Below the pieces are notes generated by a model, which had not been told where the DNA came from, searched no databases, and worked only from the letters and a program-made list of their open reading frames with translations. Positions 10,578 to 10,629 of a stretch of DNA of 10,629 nucleotides are shown piece by piece (within the stretch, counting starts at the first letter, position 1; every line of letters starts with the position of its first letter). The position numbers were made by a program, and so were the translations under genes. The stretch is taken from assembly GCA_030637925.1 (NCBI GenBank), contig DAOWFR010000041.1:1-10629 (forward strand), written 5' to 3'. Origin of the DNA: Methanobacteriota archaeon (GTDB lineage: Archaea > Nanobdellota > Nanobdellia > Woesearchaeales > SM23-78).

Positions 10578-10629
10578 ATGGACATAAAAAGCGTTTTAGG
10601 ACATGTCGGGCTTAGCCAAGGAGAAATAA
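10578..10629 (+). CDS. TrmB-family transcription regulator, N-terminus only
   Basis: Seventeen codons lie in the window before the right edge: MDIKSVLGHVGLSQGEI. The pattern 'lxxlGLSxxEa', followed in the family by a tyrosine helix, is the start of the winged-helix DNA-binding domain of TrmB-like archaeal regulators. These control sugar uptake, central metabolism or other genes as dimers. The ATG lacks a ribosome-binding site and lies at leaderless distance from the TATA box. The gene runs off the window, so effector domain and role cannot be seen. The family call rests on a short match. Confidence 0.6.
   Translation, partial: MDIKSVLGHVGLSQGEI

Noticed and set aside
1..10629. CRISPR array, insertion sequence, integrase or tRNA-linked attachment site
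   Set aside because: No spaced direct repeats, transposase, recombinase or tRNA could be seen on either strand.

Overview
The window looks like chromosomal DNA of an AT-rich archaeon. Promoters have archaeal form (BRE plus TATA about 25 bases before the start), and several transcripts appear leaderless. The transcription factors are archaeal types: a TrmB-like regulator, a membrane-anchored winged-helix protein and a one-domain winged-helix regulator. An archaeal-type DNA glycosylase tail is also present. The compact layout, small proteins and ATGA/GTGA overlaps would suit a DPANN-type archaeon (for example Woesearchaeota/Pacearchaeota), but that placement is an inference.

Left part (1-3787). 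On the minus strand lie the first codons of a thioredoxin-reductase-like flavoprotein, a 54-residue Cys/His-rich protein and, upstream of it, a relatively GC-rich stretch that may be a structured leader RNA. On the plus strand a tight run encodes a full-length transketolase, a two-helix membrane-anchored winged-helix regulator and a PP-loop ATPase of the tRNA-thiolation type.

Metal region (3768-6613). A perfect 20-bp palindrome precedes a four-gene plus-strand operon. It encodes a membrane protein with an N-terminal heavy-metal-associated domain, a second HMA-like segment and a Cys-rich tail; an anchored protein with 10 cysteines; a small Met/Gly/Tyr-rich two-helix protein; and an ArsP/DUF318-type permease with a YHS-like Cys-rich N-terminus. 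Together they look like a system that binds and exports a thiophilic metal or organometal.

Middle (6625-8639). A minus-strand pair encodes a seven-helix membrane protein and a winged-helix regulator with a 4-base overlap. A divergent plus-strand run of four small genes encodes two small proteins of unknown role, a secreted protein of unknown role and a secreted Glu/His/Met-rich protein that is a plausible extracytoplasmic metal binder.

Right part (8706-10629). An oxygen-defence operon encodes rubrerythrin with an unusual Cys-rich tail, a glutaredoxin-like protein and superoxide reductase. A 47-codon frame matching only the C-terminus of an archaeal 8-oxoguanine DNA glycosylase overlaps its end. 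A small unknown minus-strand gene and the start of a TrmB-family regulator diverge from a shared promoter region that contains an inverted repeat. Metal handling and oxidative-stress defence are the common themes. No gene-free stretch exceeds 300 bases; the longest are 250-492 and 8640-8816, and both contain features listed below.
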